Shown: piece by piece, positions 9,745 to 18,196 of the stretch | Layout: every line of letters begins with the position of its first letter | Numbering within the stretch: position 1 is the stretch's first letter | DNA from: Oricola indica | Lineage (GTDB): Bacteria; Pseudomonadota; Alphaproteobacteria; Rhizobiales; Rhizobiaceae | Length of the DNA stretch: 64,000 bases | Assembly (NCBI RefSeq): GCF_019966595.1 | Contig: NZ_JAINFJ010000006.1 | Location: 179,364-243,363, forward strand | Direction: 5' to 3' | Program-made: the position numbers and the translations under genes | Notes under the pieces: model-generated | The model's database searches: none | Told to the model about the DNA's origin: nothing | What the model saw: only the letters and a program-made list of their open reading frames with translations

Positions 9745-10453
9745 GCGCGGCGATCCGCGCATCGCCCTGGCGTGGGAGAACAACGCCGATCTCTACGAAA
9801 TTGTCTTTAACGCCAACGGTTTACGCTATTGGCGCGAAGAACGCGCGTTCGTCGCAATGGACCCGCCGCCTCCATACTATTCGGACCTAAGTCTCCTGCC
9901 GCGAGCGGATACGAGCGACGCATTGGACGCCATCCGGACGCGCCTGACGCGGAATCCGGACCCTTTCTCTGTCAAGGACGGCAACAACCGGCTCGATCTG
10001 GCCCCGCTCGGCTTCCGTGTCCTGTTCGACGCATCCTGGGTCCGGGCGGATGGCGATGCGATTTCACACGCAGACGAAGGATGGATGCGGATCGAAACGT
10101 CGCCCGCCCTCGAGCACTGGGAGACTGCGTGGAACCGCGGCGGATCACCCGCAGACCGGCGTATCTTCGTGCCCGACATCCTGAATGACCCGCGGATCGC
10201 CATATTCGGGCGCGCGGACGGCGTGGGCTTCTTGGCCGGGTTCATCGCCAACCGGTCTTCGGACTGCGTTGGCCTCTCAAACCTGTTTGGCCGTCCGGAC
10301 TCGGAGGTAATTGCCACCGCGGCCGCTTTGTCCTCCGATTTCGGGGACGGACTGCCGGTCGTCAGCTATTCCAGCGGCGATGAACTCACGGCAATGATGC
10401 GATACGGATTTCAGGAACTCGGGCCGCTCAGGATCTGGATTAAAGACCTCTAG
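9737..10453 (+). CDS. GNAT-like protein of unknown function
   Basis: A 238-aa product whose start at ATG 9737 overlaps the end of the ATPase gene, so it is probably translated by coupling. The C-terminal part (VGFLAGFIANRSSDCVGLSN, then a late GFQELGPLRIWI) resembles the strand-helix layout of GNAT-type acetyltransferases, but no clear acetyl-CoA loop is visible. It has no signal peptide or membrane segment. Its 3' end overlaps by 4 bp the end of the convergent permease gene. The pairing with a sugar importer ATPase suggests a role in the same arabinoside pathway; that is inference. Confidence 0.6.
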   Translation: MGERGDPRIALAWENNADLYEIVFNANGLRYWREERAFVAMDPPPPYYSDLSLLPRADTSDALDAIRTRLTRNPDPFSVKDGNNRLDLAPLGFRVLFDASWVRADGDAISHADEGWMRIETSPALEHWETAWNRGGSPADRRIFVPDILNDPRIAIFGRADGVGFLAGFIANRSSDCVGLSNLFGRPDSEVIATAAALSSDFGDGLPVVSYSSGDELTAMMRYGFQELGPLRIWIKDL

Positions 10454-11292
10454 CCCTTGATGCCGGCCGATAGCGTGATCGCTTCGGTCACCCTGCGTTG
10501 GAACAGAAGATAGGCCAGTGCGACCGGCAAGCCCGCCAGCACCGCGGCGGCCAGTTCGCTCGCATAGTAGACGCCAAAGCTGTCATTCGTCTGCGTAATA
10601 CCGACCGTGATCGTCATCATGTCGGTCTTGGTGACCGCGAGGAACGGCCACAGGAATGCATTCCATGCCCAGATGAAGGTGACGATCGACAGGGCCGTCG
10701 TGACACCCCAATTCATGGGGATGTAGACCTTGAAAAGGATCCGCCATTCCGACGCGTTGTCCATGATAGCCGCTTCGCGGAAATCATGCGGAACCTGGTC
10801 GAAGAATTGCTTGTAGACGATGATCACGACCGGATGGATGAGCTGCGGCAGGATGATACCGGCCCAGGTGTTCAGAAGGCCCATATTGGCCATCAGCACG
10901 AAGTGGTTGATGATCAGCACTTGGGTCGGCACCATGAAGCTGGCGAGGATCAGCCACCACAGCGGACGCCTGAGCGGGAAGCGCAGCTGCGAGATCGCGT
11001 AGCCCGCGAAGACCGATGTGCCGACGGTGAGAACCGTGACGCCGATCGCGGTGGCGATCGAGTTCACGTACCAGTAACCGATTTGCGTTTGCGTCAGGGC
11101 GAATATGTAGTGCTCGAAAGTGAGTGTGTCGGGCCAGAGTTCGATGTAGGACCGTACGACCTCGTCGTCGGGCTTCAGTGAGCTGACGATGCCCCAGTAG
11201 ATCGGAAACGCCCAGATCATGGCGCAGATCACGGTAATCGCGGTGATCGCCGCGCCGGCGGCGTTGAAACGGCGGGCGTTGGCGGCGTTCAT
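10450..11292 (-). CDS. Sugar ABC transporter permease (MalG type)
   Basis: Inner-membrane permease (280 aa) with about six membrane segments, the first directly after the N-terminus. The cytoplasmic EAA loop reads FREAAIMDNASEWRILFKV, a slightly degenerate form lacking the usual glycine. It would form the channel with the 11289-12173 permease and dock an ATPase. The start codon at 11292 overlaps the upstream permease stop (ATGA); a longer in-frame reading to 11805 is a shadow of the neighbouring gene. Context with a GH51 enzyme points to arabinose-containing oligosaccharides. Confidence 0.9.
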   Translation of the reverse strand: MNAANARRFNAAGAAITAITVICAMIWAFPIYWGIVSSLKPDDEVVRSYIELWPDTLTFEHYIFALTQTQIGYWYVNSIATAIGVTVLTVGTSVFAGYAISQLRFPLRRPLWWLILASFMVPTQVLIINHFVLMANMGLLNTWAGIILPQLIHPVVIIVYKQFFDQVPHDFREAAIMDNASEWRILFKVYIPMNWGVTTALSIVTFIWAWNAFLWPFLAVTKTDMMTITVGITQTNDSFGVYYASELAAAVLAGLPVALAYLLFQRRVTEAITLSAGIKG

Positions 11293-12173
11293 CGGTTGCG
11301 GCCCCCGCTTAGCCGCATCAGCTGGAAGTTCAGCACCGACACGATGATGACCATGATGAAAAGCACAACCGCCACGGCAGCGGCGCGGCCGCCCTGGTCG
11401 GACTGAAACGCGCGCTGGAAAATATAGTAGACCATGACGAGGTTGTCGTTCGGCCTGCCGCCGGTCGAGAACAGGTAGACCTGGTCGAAGATCTTGAGCT
11501 GCACGATCAACTGGATCGTCAGCACCAGCGACGTGACCGGCCAAAGCAGCGGCCATGTCACCTTCCGGAACGTGGTCCAGCGCGTGGCGTTGTCCAGCGA
11601 CGCGGCCTCGTAGATTTCGCGCGGGATGGCGCGCAGTCCGGCGAGGAACAGCAATACGGAAAAACCGCAGGTCCACCAGACCGTGACAAAGGCGACCGCC
11701 GGCATGAACCAGGCTGTCACCTTGAAGATCGGCACCCGGTCCATGCCGAAGAAGTCGAAGAGATGCATCGCAATGCCGAACTGGAAATTCAGCGTCCAGT
11801 CCCACAGGCGATAGACCACGGATACGGGCAGGATGTAGGGCAGGAAGAAAAGCGCCAGGACCAGCGCCTGCAGCCGCCCCGACAGCCGCGTCACACCCAG
11901 CGAAATGCCGAGCGCCACCACTGTACCCGGGATCACGGTGAGCAGGACGAAATAGGCGGTGTTCCAGAACGCGGTGTCGAAGCGTCGATCGCGCGGCAGC
12001 CGTTCGTAATTGTCCAGCCCCACAAAGTCCCCGCCGCCGATCAGCCCGGCGTCGGTGAACGAAAGCAGGAACATCTGCACGGTCGGATAGATGAAGATCA
12101 GTGCGTAGACCGCGACGAACGGTGCGATCAGCAAATAGGCGACCAGCGCTTCTTTTCCGGGATTACGGATCAA
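11289..12173 (-). CDS. Sugar ABC transporter permease (MalF type)
   Basis: Inner-membrane permease (294 aa) with six predicted membrane segments beginning VAYLLIAPFVAVYALIFIYP. The EAA loop reads IYEAASLDNATRWTTFRKVT near residues 205-225. It partners the downstream permease, with which it overlaps by 4 bp. It lies 67 bp after the binding-protein gene, from which it is separated by a GC-rich stem-loop. Confidence 0.92.
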   Translation of the reverse strand: MIRNPGKEALVAYLLIAPFVAVYALIFIYPTVQMFLLSFTDAGLIGGGDFVGLDNYERLPRDRRFDTAFWNTAYFVLLTVIPGTVVALGISLGVTRLSGRLQALVLALFFLPYILPVSVVYRLWDWTLNFQFGIAMHLFDFFGMDRVPIFKVTAWFMPAVAFVTVWWTCGFSVLLFLAGLRAIPREIYEAASLDNATRWTTFRKVTWPLLWPVTSLVLTIQLIVQLKIFDQVYLFSTGGRPNDNLVMVYYIFQRAFQSDQGGRAAAVAVVLFIMVIIVSVLNFQLMRLSGGRNR

Positions 12174-12203
12174 TTTCCTTCCCCTGCGCCGCTAAATGGA
12201 AAT

Positions 12204-12229
12204 CCGGGGCGACACAAAGGCCGCCCCGG
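12204..12229 (-). other. Intercistronic stem-loop after the binding-protein gene
   Basis: Perfect 8-bp GC arms (CCGGGGCG at 12204-12211 and its complement at 12222-12229) enclose a 10-nt loop, between the binding-protein stop and the permease start. There is no U-run, so it is more likely an mRNA-stabilising or partially terminating hairpin than a terminator. Confidence 0.6.
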
Positions 12230-12240
12230 CCGGGAGTAAC

Positions 12241-13521
12241 CTACTGCATGTCGTTCAGTTCATACTGGATTTCCTCGACCGCCTCGGACGGTTCCATTTC
12301 GCCGTTGAGCGTCGGCACAAAATAGGTCGACATGACGTCGAAGATCGGGCCGGCGACCCCGGCAAGCGGCGTCTTCGGGTCGAATATCATGTTCTCGGTC
12401 AGGCTGGAGTAGGTGGCGTTCGGTTCCATCGCCTTGTACTCGTCGGACGCCGTGACCGGGCCGTAGGCCGGGATGTGTCCGGCGGTTGCCCAGAACAGCG
12501 AATTCTTCGAGATCCAGCTCATTACTTCCAGAACCGCCGCCCGTTTCTCGGGCGTCATCTCCTTGCCCTTGTTGGCCGGAATGGCGAAGGCGTGGCTATC
12601 GGCATAGGTCGACGCATGGTCGAAGATCACCGGCAGTTCCACAGCTCCCCATTCGAACAACTTGCCCTGCTCGTGCAGGTCGGTCATCGTCGGAACTTCC
12701 CAGACGCCGTTGATCATCATCGCAGCTTCGCCGCTGGTGAACAGCGCCACGGTGGCGGGATAGTCGGTGTAGGTGGATTGCAGGCCCTCATTGGTCCATT
12801 CGGCCAACACGCCCAAGGCGTTCTGCAGCTTTTCCTTGTTGTCGCCGGCAAGGAACTCGCCGTCGGTCATCAGTTCGCCGTCCTGCTGGCCCATCAGGGA
12901 ATAGATGGTGCGGAACATGAAGTTGCCGTCGGCTGTCACGCTGCCAAGCGGGAACTTGACGGAACCGGCATCCTTGAGCGCCTGCAATGTCGCGGTGAAG
13001 CCCTCGCGGCTATCGATGCCCTTTGGCGTTCCGTCGTCGTTGAGAAGGCCTGCCTCGGCGAGCACGTCCTTGTTGTAGTAGAGAACGATGGGGTGGGTAT
13101 CGAGCGGCACGGCGTATTGCTTGCCGTCGATCGTCACGGCATTCCAGGTCGCATCGGCATAGTCGTCCTCGGACAGGCCCATCGTGGCCCAGTCGTCGGC
13201 GGTGATTTCCTGCAGGATACCCTGGTCGACGGCCAGCGGAATGCGGCTGGCATGGTAGGTCATGATGTCCGGCGCCTCTCCCACGGCAGCCGAAGTCTGG
13301 ACCTTCGAGTAGAACGGAACGCCCCATTCCAGCGTGGTCGCGTCGATGGTGATCTCGCCTTCATGCGCGGCATTGAAATCCGAGATCATCTGTTTCATGC
13401 GCACGCCGTCGCCGCCGCCGAGAAAATCCCACCAGACAACGGTTTCCTGCGCCTGCACGGATGTGGTCATCAACGCCGTGGCGACCAGCGCAGTTTTTGC
13501 AAAGCTACTGTAGTTGAACAT
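12241..13521 (-). CDS. Sugar ABC transporter substrate-binding protein
   Basis: A 426-aa periplasmic binding protein (family 1, MalE-like). A signal peptide covers roughly residues 1-24, ending TTSVQAQ before ETVVWWDFLGGGDG. The mature part has the family pattern VPLDTHPIVLYYNKDVLAEAG around residue 140. It delivers substrate to the downstream permeases and lies just downstream of the arabinofuranosidase gene on the same strand, which suggests arabino-oligosaccharides. It starts 51 bp after the GH51 stop. Confidence 0.92.
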   Translation of the reverse strand: MFNYSSFAKTALVATALMTTSVQAQETVVWWDFLGGGDGVRMKQMISDFNAAHEGEITIDATTLEWGVPFYSKVQTSAAVGEAPDIMTYHASRIPLAVDQGILQEITADDWATMGLSEDDYADATWNAVTIDGKQYAVPLDTHPIVLYYNKDVLAEAGLLNDDGTPKGIDSREGFTATLQALKDAGSVKFPLGSVTADGNFMFRTIYSLMGQQDGELMTDGEFLAGDNKEKLQNALGVLAEWTNEGLQSTYTDYPATVALFTSGEAAMMINGVWEVPTMTDLHEQGKLFEWGAVELPVIFDHASTYADSHAFAIPANKGKEMTPEKRAAVLEVMSWISKNSLFWATAGHIPAYGPVTASDEYKAMEPNATYSSLTENMIFDPKTPLAGVAGPIFDVMSTYFVPTLNGEMEPSEAVEEIQYELNDMQ

Positions 13522-13572
13522 CTGCTTCTTCCTCCCTGGGTGTGCGGCCTCCCAGCCGCGGTAAAGTCTTTC

Positions 13573-15081
13573 CTAGAGCTGCACCCTGATCATTGAGTAG
13601 GAATGCTGCGGTACGGTGACCGCGACCTTGCCGCCGGAGATCGAAGCTCCTCCCTTCGTCTCGGGCTTCACGTTTTCAGGGTTCGCCTCGGTATTGGTTG
13701 CTTCGAGATCGTCATGCTTGATCAGCGTGTGCTCGATAGATTTCGCCTCCCCGAAACCTTCGACGGAAATCTCGATATCCATCGGCTCCGCGCCGTTTCG
13801 GTTGACGGCGAAGAAGGTCAGCGTTCCGGCATCGCTGTCATGGACGCCGGCGATATCCAGATAGCTGACGCCGCTTGCTATGTCGGCGTCGTAGGACGGG
13901 CAGTCCACATCGAGCTGAAGCGCGGTGCCGCGCCCGAAGCGCGAGGCGAAATGGAAGGGATGGTAAATCGTCTGCTTCCACGCGCCGCCGCCGGGCGAGG
14001 TCATGATCGGCGCGATGACGTTCACGAGTTGGGCGATACACGCGATGCGGACCAGGTCCGAGCGCCGGATGAAGGTGTTGAGGATGCAGCCGACCTGCAG
14101 CACGTCCTCAAAATTGTAGATGTCCTCCAGAAGCGCCGGGGCATGGGGCCATCCCCATTCCTTCATGCGTTTCGCGTCGTTCTTGCGCTCGTGGTACCAG
14201 ACATTCCATTCGTCGAAGGAAATCTTGACGTCGTGCTTCGCGCGCCGCTTCGCCTTGACGTAATCGATCACGCCGCCGACCGTGCCGATATAGCGGTCGA
14301 GTTTCTCCGGCAGGGCGAGATACTCCGCCGTGTTTTTCTCGTAGTTCTCGAAATACATGTGCAGCGAAATGAAATCGACCTGATCGTAGGTGCTTTCCAG
14401 CACCGTCGCTTCCCACTGCGGATAGGTGGCCATGTCCGAATGCGACGAGCCGCAGACAATCAGGTCCAGCTTGTCGTCGAATGCACGCAGCGCTTTGGCC
14501 GTCTCGTTGGCGAGATGGCCGTATTCCGCGGCGCTCTTGTGTCCGACCTGCCAGGGGCCGTCCATCTCGTTGCCGAGGCACCAGAGCCTGACATCCCACG
14601 GGTCTGCCCGACCGTTCTTCTTTCGAAGGTCGGACCAGTAACTGCCGCCGGGATGGTTGACATATTCCACGAAGTTGCGGGCGTCATCGAGCCCGCGCGA
14701 ACCGAGATTGACGGCCAGCATCATCTCGGTGTTGGCGGCTTTCGCCCATTCGGCGAATTCGTGAATGCCGACCTGGTTCGATTCCGAGGTATGCCACGCC
14801 AGGTCCAGCCGGGTCGGGCGTTCGTCCTTCGGCCCGATGCCGTCTTCCCAGTTGTAAGCCGAGACGAAATTGCCGCCCGGATAGCGGCAGATGGGCGTGT
14901 CCAGTTCACGAACGAGGTCGATGACGTCGCGGCGCATGCCGTTTTCGTCGGCTGTCGGGTGATCGGGTTCGTAGATACCGGTGTAGACCGCGCGCCCCAG
15001 ATGTTCGAGGAACGATCCATAGAGGCGGTTGTCGATATCCGCGATCACATAGCGCGCATGCGCCGTGACGTGTGCCTCCAC
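13573..15081 (-). CDS. Alpha-L-arabinofuranosidase, glycoside hydrolase family 51
   Basis: Intracellular GH51 enzyme (502 aa) that releases terminal L-arabinofuranose from imported oligosaccharides. The general acid/base is Glu172 in CLGNEMDGPW and the nucleophile is Glu291 in ISFDEWNVWYHE; CRYPGGNFVSAYNWEDGIGP is also a family block. No signal peptide is visible, as expected for GH51. A GTG start at 15081 is chosen because GGGAGG lies 6 bp before it; the longer reading from a TTG at 15108 would include the ribosome binding site. First gene of the arabinoside operon. Confidence 0.95.
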   Translation of the reverse strand: MEAHVTAHARYVIADIDNRLYGSFLEHLGRAVYTGIYEPDHPTADENGMRRDVIDLVRELDTPICRYPGGNFVSAYNWEDGIGPKDERPTRLDLAWHTSESNQVGIHEFAEWAKAANTEMMLAVNLGSRGLDDARNFVEYVNHPGGSYWSDLRKKNGRADPWDVRLWCLGNEMDGPWQVGHKSAAEYGHLANETAKALRAFDDKLDLIVCGSSHSDMATYPQWEATVLESTYDQVDFISLHMYFENYEKNTAEYLALPEKLDRYIGTVGGVIDYVKAKRRAKHDVKISFDEWNVWYHERKNDAKRMKEWGWPHAPALLEDIYNFEDVLQVGCILNTFIRRSDLVRIACIAQLVNVIAPIMTSPGGGAWKQTIYHPFHFASRFGRGTALQLDVDCPSYDADIASGVSYLDIAGVHDSDAGTLTFFAVNRNGAEPMDIEISVEGFGEAKSIEHTLIKHDDLEATNTEANPENVKPETKGGASISGGKVAVTVPQHSYSMIRVQL

Positions 15082-15134
15082 GCCGCTCCTCCCATATTTA
15101 AAACACAAAATCCGGTTTGTACCGGCTATTGCGT

Positions 15135-15166
15135 TAGAGTAAGCGTGAGGAGCGGAGCTTAGTCAA
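15135..15166 (-). promoter_or_regulatory. Possible promoter of the GH51 operon
   Basis: On the minus strand a TTGACT -35-like hexamer (15166-15161) is followed after about 18 nt by TTACTC (around 15142-15137). The -10 match is poor. Just downstream a CCGGT-N4-ACCGG inverted repeat (15112-15125) could be an operator. Confidence 0.35.
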
Positions 15167-15191
15167 GCCCAATTTCGAGGGGTTCACCCCC

Positions 15192-16115
15192 TCAGGTGGT
15201 GATGCGCAGCACGATATCCTGGTCGTAATTGCCGAAGCCCTTGCCGAAAATGTTCATCCCTCCGGGATGTTCGGCGTCTTCCTTCACGCCGATCCGCATG
15301 CGTATGGATCGGTGGTGGTCGATCTGCAGATCGTCGAGCGTCACGTCGGAAATCTGAACGCCGTCGATGAAGCTGCCGCTGCCGTTGATCCGCCAGTTCT
15401 TCAGCTTCCCATACTGCGATCCCGCGAGCTTCCACCAACTGGGCGTATGAACGCCGCGCTTGTCTCCGAAGTCGCCCGGTGATGTCCACGTCCCGATTTC
15501 GACGCCGTTGACCTGCAGGAATATGTCCGACGGCCAATCGGCCGCCGTGCCCGGCACCTCCGAACTCAGCTCCATGGAGAATTCCAGCGCTGTCGGCTTC
15601 GTGCGGTTGAGCTTGGTATTGTTCGGGAACTGGTACTCGACATATCCCCTGGTGAACCACAGCAAACCGGCCTTCATGCGATCCGGCTCGAGGAAGGTGT
15701 TGGGCACGTCGAGCAGTCCGATGACGCCCTCCGCCGAGCACAGGCCGCACGGCGCCGTCACCTCGCAGGTCGTATAGAGGCCAAGCGGCATGGAGACTTC
15801 GATCGAGCCATCTCCCGCCTCCTTGAGGTCGTCGTGAAAGCCCACCAGGATCTCCGAAAAGGCCGTCCGGCAAACCTTCTGGCTGCCCTTGCGCGCCTTT
15901 CTGCTCTCCGTCGTCACGAGGCCTACGTCCTCCAGCACCTGGAGGTTGGAGGAAACCGTCGATTGCGGAAGCCCCAGCCGTTCGGCGATCTGGTTGACGT
16001 TCTTCTCCTCGCCGTCCCGAAGGAGCTTGAGAATGGAAATGCGAACCTCGCTGGCGAGTCCCCGTATGAGGTCGGGCCGCTCCGATGGATCGACTACAAG
16101 GACGTTGCCGCTCAT
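15192..16115 (-). CDS. ArsR-type transcriptional regulator with a large C-terminal sensor domain
   Basis: A 307-aa regulator. Residues about 12-85 form a winged helix-turn-helix of the ArsR/SmtB class (RGLASEVRISILKLLRDGEE, then LGLPQSTVSSNLQVLEDVGL). The remaining 220 residues are an uncommon extra domain with a CEVTAPCGLC cysteine cluster and aromatic, beta-rich sequence such as PSWWKLAGSQYG and SWTSP-like turns, which could bind a sugar ligand. It sits 110 bp upstream of the GH51 operon on the same strand, so local control of arabinoside use is inferred. ATG 16115 gives the HTH N-terminus; 16157 would run into the palindrome. Confidence 0.82.
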   Translation of the reverse strand: MSGNVLVVDPSERPDLIRGLASEVRISILKLLRDGEEKNVNQIAERLGLPQSTVSSNLQVLEDVGLVTTESRKARKGSQKVCRTAFSEILVGFHDDLKEAGDGSIEVSMPLGLYTTCEVTAPCGLCSAEGVIGLLDVPNTFLEPDRMKAGLLWFTRGYVEYQFPNNTKLNRTKPTALEFSMELSSEVPGTAADWPSDIFLQVNGVEIGTWTSPGDFGDKRGVHTPSWWKLAGSQYGKLKNWRINGSGSFIDGVQISDVTLDDLQIDHHRSIRMRIGVKEDAEHPGGMNIFGKGFGNYDQDIVLRITT

Positions 16116-16147
16116 GTCTGGTCCGTGTGATTGATGGAAAATGTTGG

Positions 16148-16166
16148 ATATCAGCATATCTGATAT
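16148..16166. promoter_or_regulatory. Perfect 19-bp palindrome, probable ArsR-type operator
   Basis: ATATCAG (16148-16154), a 5-nt spacer and CTGATAT (16160-16166) form a perfect inverted repeat 32 bp upstream of the regulator start. AT-rich imperfect dyads of this size are typical ArsR/SmtB binding sites, so autoregulation is the simplest reading. Confidence 0.65.
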
Positions 16167-16404
16167 AAATAAAGTGCCGTTGATGAGTCGATCTGTGCCT
16201 CAATTTCTTCGCGTCACGCTAACTCGTTGCGAAGATCTGTTCGATCCGCGGTTCCTGCCGTGTCGCCGCCTGATTGCTCAAGCGCAAGCTTGGACTACAG
16301 AGCCTGATCGCAGTCCAACGCCTCTATCAGGCTAGGTGCGATCCAGCAGAAGCCATATGGCTTTCGGAGCGGGCGCTCTGGTTACCGGCCCGTCCTCTGG
16401 CTAC
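16167..16404. other. Intergenic region without a recognised gene
   Basis: Contains an 8-bp inverted repeat AGCCTGAT (16301-16308) / ATCAGGCT (16326-16333) with a 17-nt gap and no U-run. Nothing else is recognisable. Confidence 0.4.
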
Positions 16405-17988
16405 CTAGCGGACGTGCACCTGCAGGAGGTGCCCGGAAAGCGGAGCGGTGGTCAGGTCGTCCTGTGTGAGTTCGTAGCGCGACGAGGTGACGAACAGCGT
16501 GCGGTTGTCCTCTCCTCCGCAAGCGATGCCCGTCGGATGCCTAACGGGCAGGGGCAGCGAGGCCTCGATCTCGCCGACCTCGTCCAGTTGCACCACGTTC
16601 CAGCCGTCTTTCAAGGCGAGCCACAGTCGCCCCATGCCATCGACGGAGAGGTCCACGGGCTGGCCGGCGGCGCGGGGGATCTCGGCAAAGCGCCGAAGGC
16701 GTCGCGTCGGCAGGTGTAAGTGGTAGATCGTACCGGTGTCTTCCAGGCAGAGATATATTTCTTCGTCGTTCAACACGGCAACCCCCGCGATGGGACCGGG
16801 AACCTCGACATGATCGCCGAACTGGCCACTCGCCTCGATCCGCGCAAGCGCGGAATGCCGCGCCGGCGATGACAGTCCGGCCCAGAGGGTTTTTCCGACC
16901 GTGGCACTCGTGGTCACTCTCGTTCCCGTAACGGCTTGGCTGCGGGACAGGTCCAGGAAATCGATCCTGTCGGGAAAAAAGACCACCGTGCCCCAGTGAG
17001 GATGAACGCTGACCGCCCGGATCGGGTCTGCAAAGCCGGCCAGTTCCCTGGTCGTTTCGCCTTGCGTTTCGAAGAGCGCCGGAGCGAAACGGTCCGCCCA
17101 GACCAGTCTTCCGCCCATCGCGTCCCACTGTGGAGAAATGCCGTGAAACGCGGGCGCGGAGGTGAGGGCCTGATGTCCATCGACCAGATCTGTCCGCGCC
17201 GTGCGGGCGTTGAATATCTCCGAGACCTGCTGGGCGACCGCGGCGACCTCCTTGCCCAGAAACTCGGCGCGTTCCATCGTCATGCGAAAGGTCGGTCCGG
17301 CGACAGAGATCGCGGCGACGGGAGCGCCATTCTTGTCGAGGATCGGCGCGCCGACGCAACGGGTTCCCATAAGGATTTCCTCGTCGTCGATGGCGAAGCC
17401 GCGATTACGGATGCGGGCAAGTTCAAGCTTGAGGAGTGTGGCGTCCGTGATGGTTTTTTCGGTCATTCGCTCGAGCGGTGAGGGTAGCAAACGCGCCCGC
17501 TGATCGTTCGGCAGATAGGCGAGAATCGACTTGCCCTGGCTGGTGCAATGCAACGGCTTGACCGCGCCAGGCTGTGCCGCAGAGCGCTGTGTATGCGCGC
17601 CCTCCGACCGTGCGATTGAAAGAACGCCGCCTTCGCGCATGACGGCCAGATAGGCCGTTTCGCCGGAAAGGTCGCGCAGCCGGCGCAATTCCGTCGCCGC
17701 GAGGATTGGCAGATCCGAGCTTGCCCACACATTCATCGCCATTTCGACGATCTGGTATCCGAGTGAATAGCGATGTCGGTGGCCGTCCGAACGCACCAGT
17801 CCGCGCGCCGAGAGCGCCGCGAGGATGCGGTAAAGCGTCGGCTTCGGGATGCCTGTCAGTTCGGCCAGTTCGGAGCTCTCGATATCGCCTGGCCGGCCGG
17901 CGATCATTTCCAGGACATCGATTGCCTTGGTGAGCAGTCCGGTTCCGGCAGGCGTTCTTGCCGGCGGATGGAAGATCTTGTCGTTCAC
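16405..17988 (-). CDS. IclR-family regulator fused to an SMP-30/gluconolactonase-like domain
   Basis: A 527-aa fusion. Residues about 18-75 are an IclR winged helix (LAELTGIPKPTLYRILAALS), about 80-262 the IclR ligand-binding domain (ending TRCVGAPILDKNGAPVAAIS and the following helix), and about 275-527 a beta-propeller of the SMP-30/gluconolactonase/LRE class (DAMGGRLVWAD, PVDLSVDGMGRLWLAL, PTGIACGG). Stand-alone SMP-30 enzymes hydrolyse sugar lactones. Here the propeller may sense or hydrolyse a lactone of the uronate pathway encoded divergently. The gene is transcribed away from the 18197 operon. Confidence 0.9.
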   Translation of the reverse strand: MNDKIFHPPARTPAGTGLLTKAIDVLEMIAGRPGDIESSELAELTGIPKPTLYRILAALSARGLVRSDGHRHRYSLGYQIVEMAMNVWASSDLPILAATELRRLRDLSGETAYLAVMREGGVLSIARSEGAHTQRSAAQPGAVKPLHCTSQGKSILAYLPNDQRARLLPSPLERMTEKTITDATLLKLELARIRNRGFAIDDEEILMGTRCVGAPILDKNGAPVAAISVAGPTFRMTMERAEFLGKEVAAVAQQVSEIFNARTARTDLVDGHQALTSAPAFHGISPQWDAMGGRLVWADRFAPALFETQGETTRELAGFADPIRAVSVHPHWGTVVFFPDRIDFLDLSRSQAVTGTRVTTSATVGKTLWAGLSSPARHSALARIEASGQFGDHVEVPGPIAGVAVLNDEEIYLCLEDTGTIYHLHLPTRRLRRFAEIPRAAGQPVDLSVDGMGRLWLALKDGWNVVQLDEVGEIEASLPLPVRHPTGIACGGEDNRTLFVTSSRYELTQDDLTTAPLSGHLLQVHVR

Positions 17989-18003
17989 CTTATCCTCCCG
18001 CTA

Positions 18004-18016
18004 AATGTATTACATT
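18004..18016. promoter_or_regulatory. Perfect 13-bp palindrome between regulator and operon
   Basis: AATGTATTACATT lies 15 bp upstream of the IclR-SMP30 gene start, in the AT-rich 208-bp divergent region before the uronate operon. A second, weaker dyad TATCA-N5-TGATA lies near 18068-18082. Binding by the IclR-SMP30 protein is the natural inference. Confidence 0.6.
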
Positions 18017-18196
18017 ATGATATTGTGCTTAATTTATCCGAGCATCAATGCACCCAAAACTTAATGCATATCACATGATGATACAAAGCGATTGCGCTCC
18101 GTTTGCCTCCAACTGACCTCGCGGTTACGAGTTTCTCCGAAACGCGAGCCGATGTTGAGGATCCGCTCGCCGCAATAGCAGCAGGAGGAGCAAGCG

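Noticed and set aside
15112..15125. CCGGT-N4-ACCGG repeat as a second ArsR operator
   Set aside because: Its sequence is unrelated to the ATATCAG dyad, so a common regulator cannot be argued from it.
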